In this document: positions 1 through 13,600 of the stretch, piece by piece | Position numbering within the stretch: the stretch's first letter is position 1 | How the letters are laid out: the number at the start of each line of letters is the position of its first letter | NCBI GenBank assembly: GCA_947044405.1 | Contig: CAMRHE010000459.1 | Location: forward strand, 904,501 to 968,500 | From: Leptodactylus fallax | Lineage: Eukaryota; Chordata; Amphibia; Anura; Leptodactylidae | Length of the DNA stretch: 64,000 nucleotides | Direction of reading: 5' to 3' | The notes under the pieces: generated by a model | Seen by the model: the letters and a program-made list of their open reading frames with translations, nothing else | The model's database searches: none | Told to the model about the DNA's origin: nothing | Program-made: the position numbers and the translations under genes

Positions 1-3000
1 CTGCGGGGGAGAAAGGGGGAACCACACAGGCTGTGTACAGAGAGAGACTGGGAGAGCACACAGGGCAGGCTCTGCGGGGAGGAAGGGGGAGCCACACAGG
101 CTGTGTACAGAGAGAGACTGGGAGAGCACACAGGGCAGACTCTGCAGGGGAGGAAGGGGAAGCCACACAGGCTGTGTACAGAGAGAGAGACTGGGAGAGC
201 ACACAGGGCAGGCTCTGCGGGGGAGGAAGGGGGAGCCACACAGGCTGTGTACAGAGAGAGAGACTGGGGAGAGCACACAGGGCAGGCTCTGCGGGGGGAG
301 GAAGGGGGAGCCACACAGGCTGTGTACAGAGAGAGACTGGGAGAGCACACAGGGCAGGCTCTGCGGGGAGGAAGGGGGAGCCACACAGGCTGTGTACAGA
401 GAGAGACTGGGAGAGCACACAGGGCAGGCTCTGCGGGGGGAGGAAGGGGGAGCCACACAGGCTGTGTACAGAGAGACTGGGAGAGCACACAGGGCAGGCT
501 CTGCGGGGGGAGGAAGGGGGTGCCACACAGGCTGTGTACAGTGAGACTGGGAGAGCACACAGGGCAGACTCTGCAGGGGAGGAAGGGGAAGCCACACAGG
601 CTGTGTACACAGAGAGAGACTGGGAGAGCACACAGGGCAGGCTCTGCGGGGGGAGGAAGGGGGAGCCACACAGGCTGTGTACAGAGAGACTGGGAGAGCA
701 CACAGGGCAGGCTCTGCGGGGGAGGAAGGGGGAGCCACACAGGCTGTGTACAGAGAGACTGGGGAGAGCACACAGGGCAGGCTCTGCGGGGGAGGAAGGG
801 GGTGCCACACAGGCTGTGTACAGTGAGACTGGGAGAGCACCCAGGGGAGACTCTGCGGGGGGAGGAAGGGGGAGCCACACAGGCTGTGTACAGAGAGAGA
901 CTGGGAGAGCACACAGGGCAGGCTCTGCGGGGGAGGAAGGGGGAGCCACACAGGCTGTGTACAGAGAGAGACTGGGAGAGCACACAGGGCAGGCTCTGCG
1001 GGGGGAGGAAGGGGGAGCCACACAGGCTGTGTACAGAGAGACTGGGAGAGCACACAGGGCAGGCTCTGCTGGGGGAGGAAGGGGGAGCCACACAGGCTGT
1101 GTACAGAGAGACTGGGAGAGCACACAGGGCAGGCTCTGCGGGGGGAGGAAGGGGGAGCCACACAGGCTGTGTACAGAGAGACTGGGGAGAGCACACAGGG
1201 CATACTCTGCGGGGGGAGGAAGGGGGAGCCACACAGGCTGTGTACAGAGAGAGACTGGGAGAGCACACAGGGCAGGCTCTGCAGGGGAGGAAGGGGGAGC
1301 CACACAGGCTGTGTACACAGAGAGACTGGGGAGAGCACACAGGGCAGGCTCTGCGGGGGGAGGAAGGGGGAGCCACACTGGCTGTGTACAGAGAGAGACT
1401 GGGAGAGCACACAGGGCAGGCTCTGCGGGGGGAGGAAGGGGGAGCCACACAGGCTGTGTACAGAGAGACTGGGAGAGCACACAGGGCAGGCTCTGCGGGG
1501 GAGGAAGGGGGGTGCCACACAGGCTGTGTACAGTGAGACTGGGAGAGCACCCAGGGCAGACTCTGCGGGGGGAGGAAGGGGGAGCCACACAGGCTGTGTA
1601 CAGAGAGACTGGGAGAGCACACAGGGCAGACTCTGCGGGGGGAGGAAGGGGGAGCCACACAGGCTGTGTACAGAGAGAGACTGGGGAGAGCACACAGGGC
1701 AGACTCTGCGGGGGAGGAAGGGGGAGCCACACAGGCTGTGTACAGAGAGAGACTGGGAGAGCACACAGGGCATGCTCTGCAGGGGAGGAAGGGGGAGCCA
1801 CACAGGCTGTGTACAGAGAGAGACTGGGAGCGCACCCAGGGCAGACTCTGCGGGGGAGAAAGGGGGAACCACACAGGCTGTGTACAGAGAGAGACTGGGA
1901 GAGCACACAGGGCAGGCTCTGCAGGGGAGGAAGGGGGAGCCACACAGGCTGTGTACAGAGAGAGACTGGGAGAGCACACAGGGCAGGCTCTGCGGGGGGA
2001 GGAAGGGGGAGCCACACAGGCTGTGTACAGAGAGACTGGGAGAGCACACAGGGCAGACTCTGCGGGGGAGGAAGGGGGAGCCACACAGGCTGTGTACAGA
2101 GAGAGACTGGGAGAGCACACAGGGCAGGCTCTGCGGGGGGAGGAAGGGGGGAACCACACTGGCTGTGTACAGAGAGAGACTGGGAGAGCACACAGGGCAG
2201 GCTCTGCGGGGGAGGAAGGGGGAGCCACACAGGCTGTGTACAGAGAGACTGGGAGAGCACACAGGGCAGGCTCTGCTGGGGGAGGAAGGGGGAGCCACAC
2301 AGGCTGTGTACAGAGAGACTAGGAGAGCACACAGGGCAGACTCTGCGGGGGAGGAAGGGGGAGCCACACAGGCTGTGTACAGAGAGAGACTGGGAGAGCA
2401 CACAGGGCAGACTCTGCGGGGGAGGAAGGGGGGAGCCACACAGGCTGTGTACACAGAGAGACTGGGGAGAGCACACAGGGCAGGCTCTGCTGGGGAGGAA
2501 GGGGGAGCCACACAGGCTGTGTACAGAGAGAGACTGGGAGAGCACACAGGGCAGGCTCTGCAGGGGAGAAAGGGGGAGCCACACAGGCTGTGTACAGAGA
2601 GACTGGGAGAGCACACAGGGCAGGCTCTGCGGGGGAGGAAGGGGGAGCCACACAGGCTGTGTACAGAGAGAGACTGGGAGAGCACACAGGGCAGGCTCTG
2701 CGGGGAGGAAGGGGGAGCCACACAGGCTGTGTACAGAGAGAGACTGGGAGAGCACACAGGGCAGGCTCTGCGGGGGGAGGAAGGGGGAGCCACACAGGCT
2801 GTGTACAGAGAGACTGGGAGAGCACACAGGGCAGGCTCTGCGGGGGGAGGAAGGGGGTGCCACACAGGCTGTGTACAGTGAGACTGGGAGAGCACACAGG
2901 GCAGACTCTGCAGGGGAGGAAGGGGAAGCCACACAGGCTGTGTACAGAGAGAGACTGGGAGAGCACCCAGGGCAGGCTCTGCAGGGGAGGAAGGGGGAGC

Positions 3001-3052
3001 CACACAGGCTGTGTACAGAGAGACTGGGAGAGCACACAGGGCAGACTCTGGA
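1..3052. repeat. 70-bp G-rich minisatellite, about 43 copies
   Basis: A tandem array that runs off the left edge of the window. The unit is about 68-72 bp and contains ctgcgggggaggaaggggga, then gccacacaggctgtgtacag, then a variable (ag)n run, actgggagagcacacagggc and ag(g/a)ct. Copies differ mainly in G-run length, in the number of AG dinucleotides and in a few substitutions. The array ends where gcagactctg runs into unique sequence at about 3,050. Open frames up to 1,017 codons cross it on the + strand, with others on the - strand, but they show the same unit read in shifting frames and have no splice or homology support. It lies upstream of the LRCH exons and is most simply intronic. Confidence 0.95.
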
Positions 3053-3290
3053 GCAAGTGGTGGGGGGTGCCGTGTGTGTTCTGTGATTCCAATAAATTTA
3101 TGGAGGGAGTTGCACACCAGGCAGGACAGAGTCAGTGGGGGCGGAGGAGTAACCTCATCTACCAGACATGTATAGAATATCCGGGGTATATCTGTAAAGT
3201 CACAGCAGTATTATTTGTAGTGTTTATATATGGAAGAGCTATTGAGCCTTATTCTCACAACCATATTATCACAGAGACCCAATATATAAT
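3053..3290. other. Unique spacer between two arrays
   Basis: About 240 bp of single-copy sequence. It contains one AATAAA hexamer at 3,091-3,096, but no coding exon or gene end can be tied to it. I see nothing else recognisable. Confidence 0.7.
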
Positions 3291-4672
3291 AGGGGGCGGG
3301 GCTGTGACAACCTCTCAGACATGATATATACAGCTGGTTGTCAGTAGTAATAGATGAATAGCTGTACTGTAGTATAAGGTGTGCGGATCTCATGTCTAAT
3401 CACATGTCATTATATTATATCAGTGATGTCAGTAACAGGGGGCGGGGCTGTGACTACCTCTCACACATGATATATACAGCTGGTTGTCAGTAGTAATAGA
3501 TGAATAGCTGTACTGTAGTATAAGGTGTGCGGATCTCATGTCTGATCACATGTCATTATATTATATCAGTGATGTCAGTAACAGGGGGCGGGGCTGTGAC
3601 AACCTCTCAGACATGATATATACAGCTGGTTGTCAGTAGTAATAGATGAATAGCTGTACTGTAGTATAAGGTGTGCGGATCTCATGTCTGATCACATGTC
3701 ATTATATCAGTGATGTCAGTAACAGGGGGCGGGGCTGTGACAACCTCTCAGACATGATATATACAGCTGGGTGTCAGCAGTAATAGATGAATAGCTGTAC
3801 TGTAGTATAAGGTGTGCGGATCTCATGTCTGATCACATGTCATTATATCAGTGATGTCAGTAACAGGGGGCGGGGCTGTGACAACCTCTCAGACATGATA
3901 TATACAGCTGGTTGTCAGTAGTAATAGATGAGTAGCTGTACTGTAGTATAAGGTGTGCGGATCTCATGTCTGATCACATGTCATTATATTATATCAGTGA
4001 TGTCAGTAACAGGGGGCGGGGCTGTGACAACCTCTCAGACATGATATATACAGCTGGTTGTCAGTAGTAATAGATGAATAGCTGTACTGTAGTATAAGGT
4101 GTGCGGATCTCATGTCTGATCACATGTCATTATATCAGTGATGTCAGTAACAGGGGGCGGGGCTGTGACAACCTCTCACACATGATATATACAGCTGGTT
4201 GTCAGTAGTAATAGATGAATAGCTGTACTGTAGTATAAGGTGTGCGGATCTCATGTCTGATCACATGTCATTATATCAGTGATGTCAGTAACAGGGGGCG
4301 GGGCTGTGACAACCTCTCAGACATGATATATACAGCTGGTTGTCAGTAGTAATAGATGAATAGCTGTACTGTAGTATAAGGTGTGCGGATCTCATGTCTG
4401 ATCACATGTCTTATATTATATCAGTGATGTCAGTAACAGGGGGCGGGGCTGTGACAACCTCTCAGACATGATATATACAGCTGGTTGTCAGTAGTAATAG
4501 ATGAATAGCTGTACTGTAGTATAAGGTGTGCGGATCTCATGTCTGATCACATGTCATTATATCAGTGATGTCAGTAACAGGGGGCGGGGCTGTGACAACC
4601 TCTCACACATGATATATACAGCTGGGTGTCAGTAGTAATAGATGAATAGCTGTACTGTAGTATAAGGTGTAG
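3291..4672. repeat. 143-bp tandem repeat with GC box, 10 copies
   Basis: Ten copies of a 140-146 bp unit. Each begins near agggggcggggctgtgac, continues with acctctcagacatgatatat, a run of gtagtaatagatgaatagct and ggatctcatgtctgatcaca, and ends in cattatatcagtgatgtcag. Length differences come mostly from an optional 5-bp tatta step. Every copy carries GGGGGCGGGGC, a match to the SP/KLF GC-box consensus. The last copy runs directly into the 25-bp array at about 4,670. This is presumed intronic sequence of the LRCH gene. Confidence 0.93.
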
Positions 4673-7600
4673 TGCAGGGTATATATATTGTGTAGCGCGG
4701 GGGGTGTATATACTGTGTAGTGCGGGGGGGTGTATATACTGTGTAGCGCGGGGTATATATACTGTGTAGTGCGGGGGGGTATATATACTGTGTAGTGCGG
4801 GGGGGTGTATATACTGTGTAGCGCGGAGTATATATACTGTGTAGTGCGGGGGGGTGTATATACTGTGTAGCGCGGAGTATATATACTGTGTAGCGCTGGG
4901 TATATATATACTGTCTAGTGCGGAGTATATATACTGTGTAGTGCGGGGGGTGTATATACTGTGTAGTGCGGGGGGGTGTATATACTGTGTAGCGCGGAGT
5001 ATATATACTGTGTAGTGCGGGGGGTGTATATACTGTGTAGTGCTGGGTATATATACTGTCTAGTGCGGAGTATATATACTGTGTAGCGCTGGGTATATAT
5101 ACTGTCTAGTGCGGAGTATATATACTGTGTAGCGCGGGGGGTGTATATACTGTGTAGTGCGGGGGGTGTATATACTGTGTAGTGCGGGGGGTGTATATAC
5201 TGTGTAGCGCGGAGTATATATACTGTGTAGTGCGGGGGGGTGTATATAATGTGTAGCGCGGAGTATATATACTGTGTAGTGCGGGGGGTTATATAATGTG
5301 TAGCGCGGAGTATATATACTGTGTAGTGCGGGGGGGTGTATATAATGTGTAGTGCGGAGTATATATACTGTGTAGTGCGGGGGGTGTATATACTGTGTAG
5401 CGCGGGGGGTGTATATACTGTGTAGTGCGGGGGGGTGTATATACTGTGTAGTGCGGGGGGTGTATATACTGTGTAGCGCTAGGTATATATACTGTGTAGT
5501 GCGGGGGGTGTATATACTGTGTAGCGCGGGGGGTGTATATACTGTGTAGTGCGGGGGGTGTATATACTGTGTAGCGCGGGGTATATATACTGTGTAGCGC
5601 TAGGTATATATACTGTCTAGTGCGGAGTATATATACTGTGTAGTGCGGGGGGGTGTATATACTGTGTAGCGCGGAGTATATATACTGTGTAGCGCTAGGT
5701 ATATATACTGTCTAGTGCGGAGTATATATACTGTGTAGTGCGGGGGGTGTATATACTGTGTAGTGCGGGGGGGTATATATACTGTGTAGTGCGGGGGGGT
5801 GTATATACTGTGTAGTGCGGGGGGTATATATACTGTGTAGTGCGGGGGGGTGTATATACTGTGTAGGGCGGGGGGTTATATATACTGTGTAGTGCGGGGG
5901 GTGTATATACTGTGTAGCGCTGGGTATATATACTGTGTAGTGCGGGGGGTGTATATACTGTGTAGTGCGGGGGGTGTATATACTGTGTAGTGCGGGGGGT
6001 GTATATACTGTGTAGTGCGGGGGGTGTATATACTGTGTAGTGCGGGGGGGTGTATATACTGTGTAGTGCGGGGGGGTGTATATACTGTGTAGTGTGGGGG
6101 GTGTATATACTGTGTAGTGCGGGGGGGTGTATATAATGTGTAGCGCGGAGTATATATATACTGTGTAGCGCTGGGTATATATACTGTCTAGTGCGGAGTA
6201 TATATACTGTGTAGTGCGGGGGGGTGTATATACTGTGTAGTGCGGGGGGTGTATATACTGTGTAGTGCGGGGGGTGTATATAATGTGTAGTGCGGAGTAT
6301 ATATACTGTGTAGCGCTGGGTATATATACTGTCTAGTGCGGAGTATATATACTGTGTAGTGCGGGGGGGTGTATATACTGTGTAGCGCGGGGGGTGTATA
6401 TTCTGTGTAGTGCGGGGGGGTGTATATACTGTGTAGTGCGGGGGGTGTATATACTGTGTAGCGCTAGGTATATATACTGTGTAGCGCGGGGGGTGTATAT
6501 ACTGTGTAGTGCGGGGGGGTGTATATACTGTGTAGTGCGGGGGGTGTATATACTGTGTAGTGCGGGGGGGTGTATATACTGTGTAGCGCTAGGTATATAT
6601 ACTGTGTAGTGCGGGGGGGTGTATATACTGTGTAGCGCGGGGGGGTGTATATACTGTGTAGTGCGGGGGGGTGTATATACTGTGTAGCGCGGGGTATATA
6701 TACTGTGTAGCGCTAGGTATATATACTGTCTAGTGCGGAGTATATATACTGTGTAGTGCGGGGGGTGTATATACTGTGTAGCGCGGAGTATATATACTGT
6801 GTAGCGCTAGGTATATATACTGTCTAGTGCGGAGTATATATACTGTGTAGTGCGGGGGGGTGTATATACTGTGTAGTGCGGGGGGTATATATACTGTGTA
6901 GTGCGGGGGGTGTATATACTGTGTAGTGCGGGGGGTATATATACTGTGTAGTGCGGGGGGTGTATATACTGTGTAGGGCGGGGGTTATATATACTGTGTA
7001 GTGCGGGGGGTGTATATACTGTGTAGCGCTGGGTATATATACTGTAGTGCGGGGGGTGTATATACTGTGTAGTGCGGGGGGTGTATATACTGTGTAGTGC
7101 GGGGGGGTGTATATACTGTGTAGCGCGGGGGGTGTATATACTGTGTAGTGCGGGGGGGTGTATATACTGTGTAGTGCGGGGGGTGTATATACTGTGTAGT
7201 GCGGGGGGGTGTATATACTGTGTAGTGCGGGGGGGTGTATATACTGTGTAGTGTGGGGGGTGTATATACTGTGTAGTGCGGGGGGTGTATATAATGTGTA
7301 GCGCGGAGTATATATATACTGTGTAGCGCTGGGTATATATACTGTCTAGTGCGGAGTATATATACTGTGTAGTGCGGGGGGTGTATATACTGTGTAGTGC
7401 GGGGGGGTGTATATACTGTGTAGTGCGGGGGGGTGTATATACTGTGTAGTGCGGGGGGTGTATATACTGTGTAGTGTGGGGGGTGTATATACTGTGTAGT
7501 GCGGGGGGTGTATATAATGTGTAGCGCGGAGTATATATACTGTGTAGCGCTGGGTATATATACTGTCTAGTGCGGAGTATATATACTGTGTAGTACGGGG

Positions 7601-10600
7601 GGGTGTATATACTGTGTAGCGCTAGGTATATATACTGTGTAGCGCGGGGGGTGTATATACTGTGTAGCGCGGGGGGGTGTATATACTGTGTAGCGCGGGG
7701 GGTGTATATACTGTGTAGTGCGGGGGGGTGTATATAATGTGTAGCGCAGAGTATATATACTGTGTAGCGCTAGGTATATATACTGTCTAGTGCGGAGTAT
7801 ATATACTGTGTAGTGCGGGGGGTATATATACTGTGTAGTGCGGGGGGTGTATATACTGTGTAGTGCGGGGGGGTATATATACTGTGTAGTGCGGGGGGGT
7901 GTATATACTGTGTAGCGCTGGGTATATATACTGTGTAGTGCGGGGGGTGTATATACTGTGTAGTGCGGGGGGTGTATATACTGTGTAGTGCGGGGGGTGT
8001 ATATACTGTGTAGTGCGGGGGGTGTATATACTGTGTAGTGCGGGGGGTGTATATACTGTGTAGTGCGGGGGGTGTATATAATGTGTAGCGCGGAGTATAT
8101 ATACTGTGTAGCGCTGGGTATATATACTGTCTAGTGCGGAGTATATATACTGTGTAGTGCGGGGGGTGTATATACTGTGTAGCGCGGGGTATATATACTG
8201 TGTAGTGCGGGGGGGTGTATATACTGTGTAGCGCGGGGGGTGTATATACTGTGTAGTGCGGGGGGGTGTATATACTGTGTAGTGCGGGGGGGTGTATATA
8301 CTGTGTAGCGCTAGGTATATATACTGTGTAGCGCGGGGGTATATATACTGTGTAGCGCGGGGGGTGTATATACTGTGTAGTGCGGGGGGTGTATATACTG
8401 TGTAGTGCGGGGGGTGTATATACTGTGTAGTGCGGGGGGTGTATATACTGTGTAGTGCGGGGGGTGTATATACTGTGTAGTGCGGGGGGTGTATATACTG
8501 TGTAGTGCGGGGGGTGTATATATACTGTGTAGTGCGGGGGGTGTATATACTGTGTAGCGCGGGGGTGTATATACTGTGTAGTGCGGGGGGGTGTATATAC
8601 TGTGTAGTGCGGGGGGTGTATATACTGTGTAGTGCGGGGGGTGTATATACTGTGTAGCGCGGGGGGGTGTATATACTGTGTAGCGCGGGGGGTGTATATA
8701 ATGTGTAGCGCGGGGGGGTGTATATACTGTGTAGCGCGGGGGGTGTATATACTGTGTAGCGCGGGGGTGTATATACTGTGTAGCGCGGGGGGTGTATATA
8801 CTGTGTAGCGCGGGGGGTGTATATACTGTGTAGTGCGGGGGGTGTATATTCTGTGTAGTGCGGGGGGGTGTATATACTGTGTAGTGCGGGGGGTGTATAT
8901 ACTGTGTAGTGCGGGGGGGTGTATATACTGTGTAGTGCGGGGGGGTGTATATACTGTGTAGTGCGGGGGGGTGTATTTACTGTGTAGCGCGGGGGGTATA
9001 TATACTGTGTAGCGCGGGGGTATATATACTGTGTAGTGCGGGGGGGTGTATATATACTGTGTAGTGCGGGGTATATATACTGTGTAGCGCGGGGGTGTAT
9101 ATACTGTGTAGTGCGGGGGGTGTATATACTGTCTAGTGCGGAGTATATATACTGTGTAGTGCGGGGGGGTGTATATTCTGTGTAGCGCGGGGGGTGTATA
9201 TAATGTGTAGCGCGGGGGGTGCATTTACTGTGTAGTGCGGGGGGTGTATATACTGTGTAGCGCGGGGTATATATACTGTGTAGTGCGGAGTATATATACT
9301 GTGTAGTGCGGGGGGGTGTATATACTGTGTAGTGCGGGGGGTGTATATAATGTGTAGCGCGGAGTATATATACTGTGTAGCGCTAGGTATATATACTGTC
9401 TAGTGCGGAGTATATATACTGTGTAGTGCGGGGGGTGTATATACTGTGTAGTGCGGGGGGTGTATATAATGTGTAGCGCGGAGTATATATACTGTGTAGC
9501 GCTAGGTATATATACTGTCTAGTGCGGAGTATATATACTGTGTAGTGCGGGGGGTGTATATACTGTGTAGTGCGGGGGTGTATATACTGTGTAGCGCGGA
9601 GTATATATACTGTGTAGTGCGGGGGGTGTATATACTGTGTAGTGCGGGGGGGTGTATATAATGTGTAGCGCGGAGTATATATACTGTGTAGCGCTAGGTA
9701 TATATACTGTCTAGTGCGGAGTATATATACTGTGTAGTGCGGGGGGTATATACTGCTGTAGTGGGGGGGGTATATATACTGTGTAGTGCGGGGGGTGTAT
9801 ATAATGTGTGCGCGGGGGGGTGTATATACTGTGTAGTGCGGGGGGTGTATATACTGTGTAGTGCGGGGGGTGTATATACTGTGTAGTGCGGGGGGGTGTA
9901 TATACTGTGTAGTGCGGGGGGGTGTATATACTGTGTAGCGCTGGGTATATATACTGTGTAGTGCGGGGGGTGTATATAATGTGTGAGCGCGGAGTATATA
10001 TACTGTGTAGTGCGGGGGGTGTATATACTGTGTAGTGCGGGGGGGTGTATATTCTGTGTAGTGCGGGGGGTGTATATATACTGTGTAGTGCGGGGGGTGT
10101 ATATACTGTCTAGTGCGGAGTATATATACTGTGTAGTGCGGGGGGGTGTATATACTGTGTAGCGCGGGGTATATATACTGTGTAGTGCGGAGTATATATA
10201 CTGTGTAGCGCGGGGGGTGCATTTACTGTGTAGTGCGGGAGGTGTATATACTGTGTAGCGCGGGGTATATATACTGTGTAGTGCGGGGGGTGTATATACT
10301 GTGTAGTGCGGGGGGTGTATATACTGTGTAGTGCGGGGGGTGTATATACTGTGTAGTGCGGGGGGTGTATATACTGTGTAGCGCTGGGTATATATACTGT
10401 GTAGTGCGGGGGGGTGTATATAATGTGTAGCGCGGAGTATATATACTGTGTAGCGCTAGGTATATATACTGTCTAGTGCGGAGTATATATACTGTGTAGT
10501 GCGGGGGGTGTATATACTGTGTAGTGCGGGGGGGTGTATATACTGTGTAGTGCGGGGGGGTGTATATAATGTGTAGCGCGGAGTATATATACTGTGTAGC

Positions 10601-13600
10601 GCTAGGTATATATACTGTCTAGTGCGGAGTATATATACTGTGTAGTGCGGGGGGTGTATATACTGTGTAGTGCGGGGGGTGTATATACTGTGTAGTGCGG
10701 GGGTGTATATACTGTGTAGCGCGGAGTATATATACTGTGTAGCGCTGGGTATATATACTGTGTAGTGCGGGGGGTATATATACTGTGTAGTGCGGGGGGT
10801 ATATATACTGTGTAGTGCGGGGGGTATATATACTGTGTAGCGCGGGGGGTGTATATACTGTGTAGCGCGGGGGGGTATATATACTGTGTAGTGCGGGGGG
10901 TATATATACTGTGTAGTGCGGGGGGGTGTATATACTGTGTAGTGCGGGGGGGTGTATATACTGTGTAGTGGGGGGTGTATATACTGTGTAGTGCGGGGGG
11001 TGTATATACTGTGTAGCGCTAGGTATATATACTGTGTAGCGCGGGGGGGTGTATATACTGTGTAGCGCGGGGGGGTGTATATACTGTGTAGCGCGGGGTA
11101 TATATACTGTGTAGCGCTAGGTATATATACTGTGTAGTGCGGGGGGGTTTATATACTGTGTAGTGCGGGGGGGTGTATATATACTGTGTAGTGCGGGGGG
11201 TGTATATACTGTGTAGTGCGGGGGGGTGTATATACTGTGTAGCGCGGGGGGTGTATATACTGTGTAGCGCTAGGTATATATACTGTCTAGTGCTGAGTAT
11301 ATATACTGTGTAGTGCGGGGGGTGTATATACTGTGTAGTGCGGGGGGTGTATATAATGTGTAGCGCGGGGGGTGTATATACTGTGTAGCGCGGGAGGTGT
11401 ATATACTGTGTAGTGCGGGGGGTGTATATACTGTGTAGTGCGGGGGGTATATATACTGTGTAGTGCGGGGTGTATATACTGTGTAGTGCGGGGGGTGTAT
11501 ATACTGTGTAGCGCGGGGTATATATACTGTCTAGTGCGGAGTATATATACTGTGTAGTGCGGGGGGTGTATATACTGTGTAGCGCGGGGGGTGTATATAC
11601 TGTGTAGTGCGGGGGGTGTATATACTGTGTAGCGCGGAGTATATATACTGTGTAGTGCGGGAGGTGTATATACTGTGTAGTGCGGGGGGTGTATATACTG
11701 TGTAGCGCGGGGTATATATACTGTCTAGTGCGGAGTATATATACTGTGTAGTGCGGGGGGTGTATATACTGTGTAGCGCGGGGGGTGTATATACTGTGTA
11801 GTGCGGGGGGGTGTATATACTGTGTAGCGCGGAGTATATATACTGTGTAGTGCGGGAGGTGTATATACTGTGTAGTGCGGGAGGTGTATATACTGTGTAG
11901 TGCGGGAGGTGTATATACTGTGTAGTGCGGGGGGGGTGTATATACTGTGTAGCGCTGGGTATATATACTGTGTAGTGCGGGGGGTGTATATAATGTGTAG
12001 CGCGGAGTATATATACTGTGTAGCGCTAGGTATATATACTGTCTAGTGCGGAGTATATATACTGTGTAGTGCGGGGGGTGTATATACTGTGTAGTGCGGG
12101 GGTGTATATACTGTGTAGTGCGGAGTATATATACTGTGTAGTGCGGGGGGTGTATATACTGTGTAGCGCGGAGAATATACGGAGCGGGGGAAACGGTAGG
12201 CGGAGAAAACGGGGGGGGGGGAAACGGAGCGGGAGAAAACGGGCGGGGGGGCGGGGGGTTTCTGTGTGTGCGGGGGGTGATATACTGTGTGTGCGGGGGG
12301 TGTATATACTGTGTAGCGCTAGGTATATATACTGTCTAGTGCGGAGTATATATACTGTGTATGCGGGGGGGTGTATATACTGTGTAGCGCGGGGGGGTGT
12401 ATATACTGTGTAGTGCGGGGGGTGTATATACTGTGTAGTGCGGGGGGTATATATACTGTGTAGCGCTGGGTATATATACTGTGTAGTGCGGAGTATATAT
12501 ACTGTGTAGTGCGGGGGGTATATATACTGTGTAGCGCGGGGTATATATACTGTGTAGCGCTGGGTATATATACTGTGTAGTGCGGGGGTGTATATACTGT
12601 GTAGTGCGGGGGGTGTATATACTGTGTAGTGCGGGGGGGTGTATATACTGTGTAGTGCGGGGGGTGTATATACTGTGTAGTGCGGGGGGTGTATATACTG
12701 TCTAGTGCGGAGTATATATACTGTGTAGTGCGGGGGGGTGTATATAATGTGTAGCGCGGAGTATATATACTGTGTAGTGCGGAGTATATATACTGTGTAG
12801 TGCGGGGGGGTGTATATAATGTGTAGCGCGGAGTATATATACTGTGTAGTGCGGGGGGTGTATATACTGTGTAGCGCTGGGTATATATACTGTGTAGTGC
12901 GGGGGGTGTATATACTGTGTAGCGCGGAGTATATATACTGTGTAGTGCGGGGGGTGTATATACTGTGTAGTGCGGGGGGGTGTATATACTGTGTAGCGCT
13001 GGGTATATATACTGTCTAGTGCGGAGTATATATACTGTGTAGTGCGGGGGGGTGTATATACTGTGTAGTGCGCGGAGTATATATATTGTGTAGCGCTGGG
13101 TATATATACTGTGTAGTGCGGGGGGTGTATATACTGTGTAGCGCTAGGTATATATACTGTGTAGTGCGGGGGGTGTATATACTGTGTAGCGCGGGGGGTG
13201 TATATACTGTGTAGCGCGGGGGGGTGTATATACTGTGTAGTGCGGGGGGTGTATATACTGTGTAGTGCGGGGGGGTGTATATAATGTGTAGCGCAGAGTA
13301 TATATACTGTGTAGCGCTAGGTATATATACTGTCTAGTGCGGGAGTATATATACTGTAGTGCGGGGGGTGTATATACTGTGTAGTGCGGGGGGTATATAT
13401 ACTGTGTAGTGCGGGGGGGTGTATATACTGTGTAGTGCGGGGGGTATATATACTGTATGTAGTGCGGGGGGTGTATATACTGTGTAGCGCTGGGTATATA
13501 TACTGTGTAGTGCGGGGGGGTGTATATACTGTGTAGTGCGGGGGGTGTATATATACTGTGTAGTGCGGGGGGGTGTATATACTGTGTAGCGCTGGGTATA

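Noticed and set aside
33..3086. 1,017-codon open frame rich in Gly, Arg and His
   Set aside because: It is the 70-bp repeat read in shifting frames. There is no splice context, conserved domain or codon constraint, and other frames over the same DNA are open too.
3091..3096. AATAAA as the end of an upstream gene
   Set aside because: No coding exon or 3' UTR feature precedes it; only the 70-bp array is upstream.
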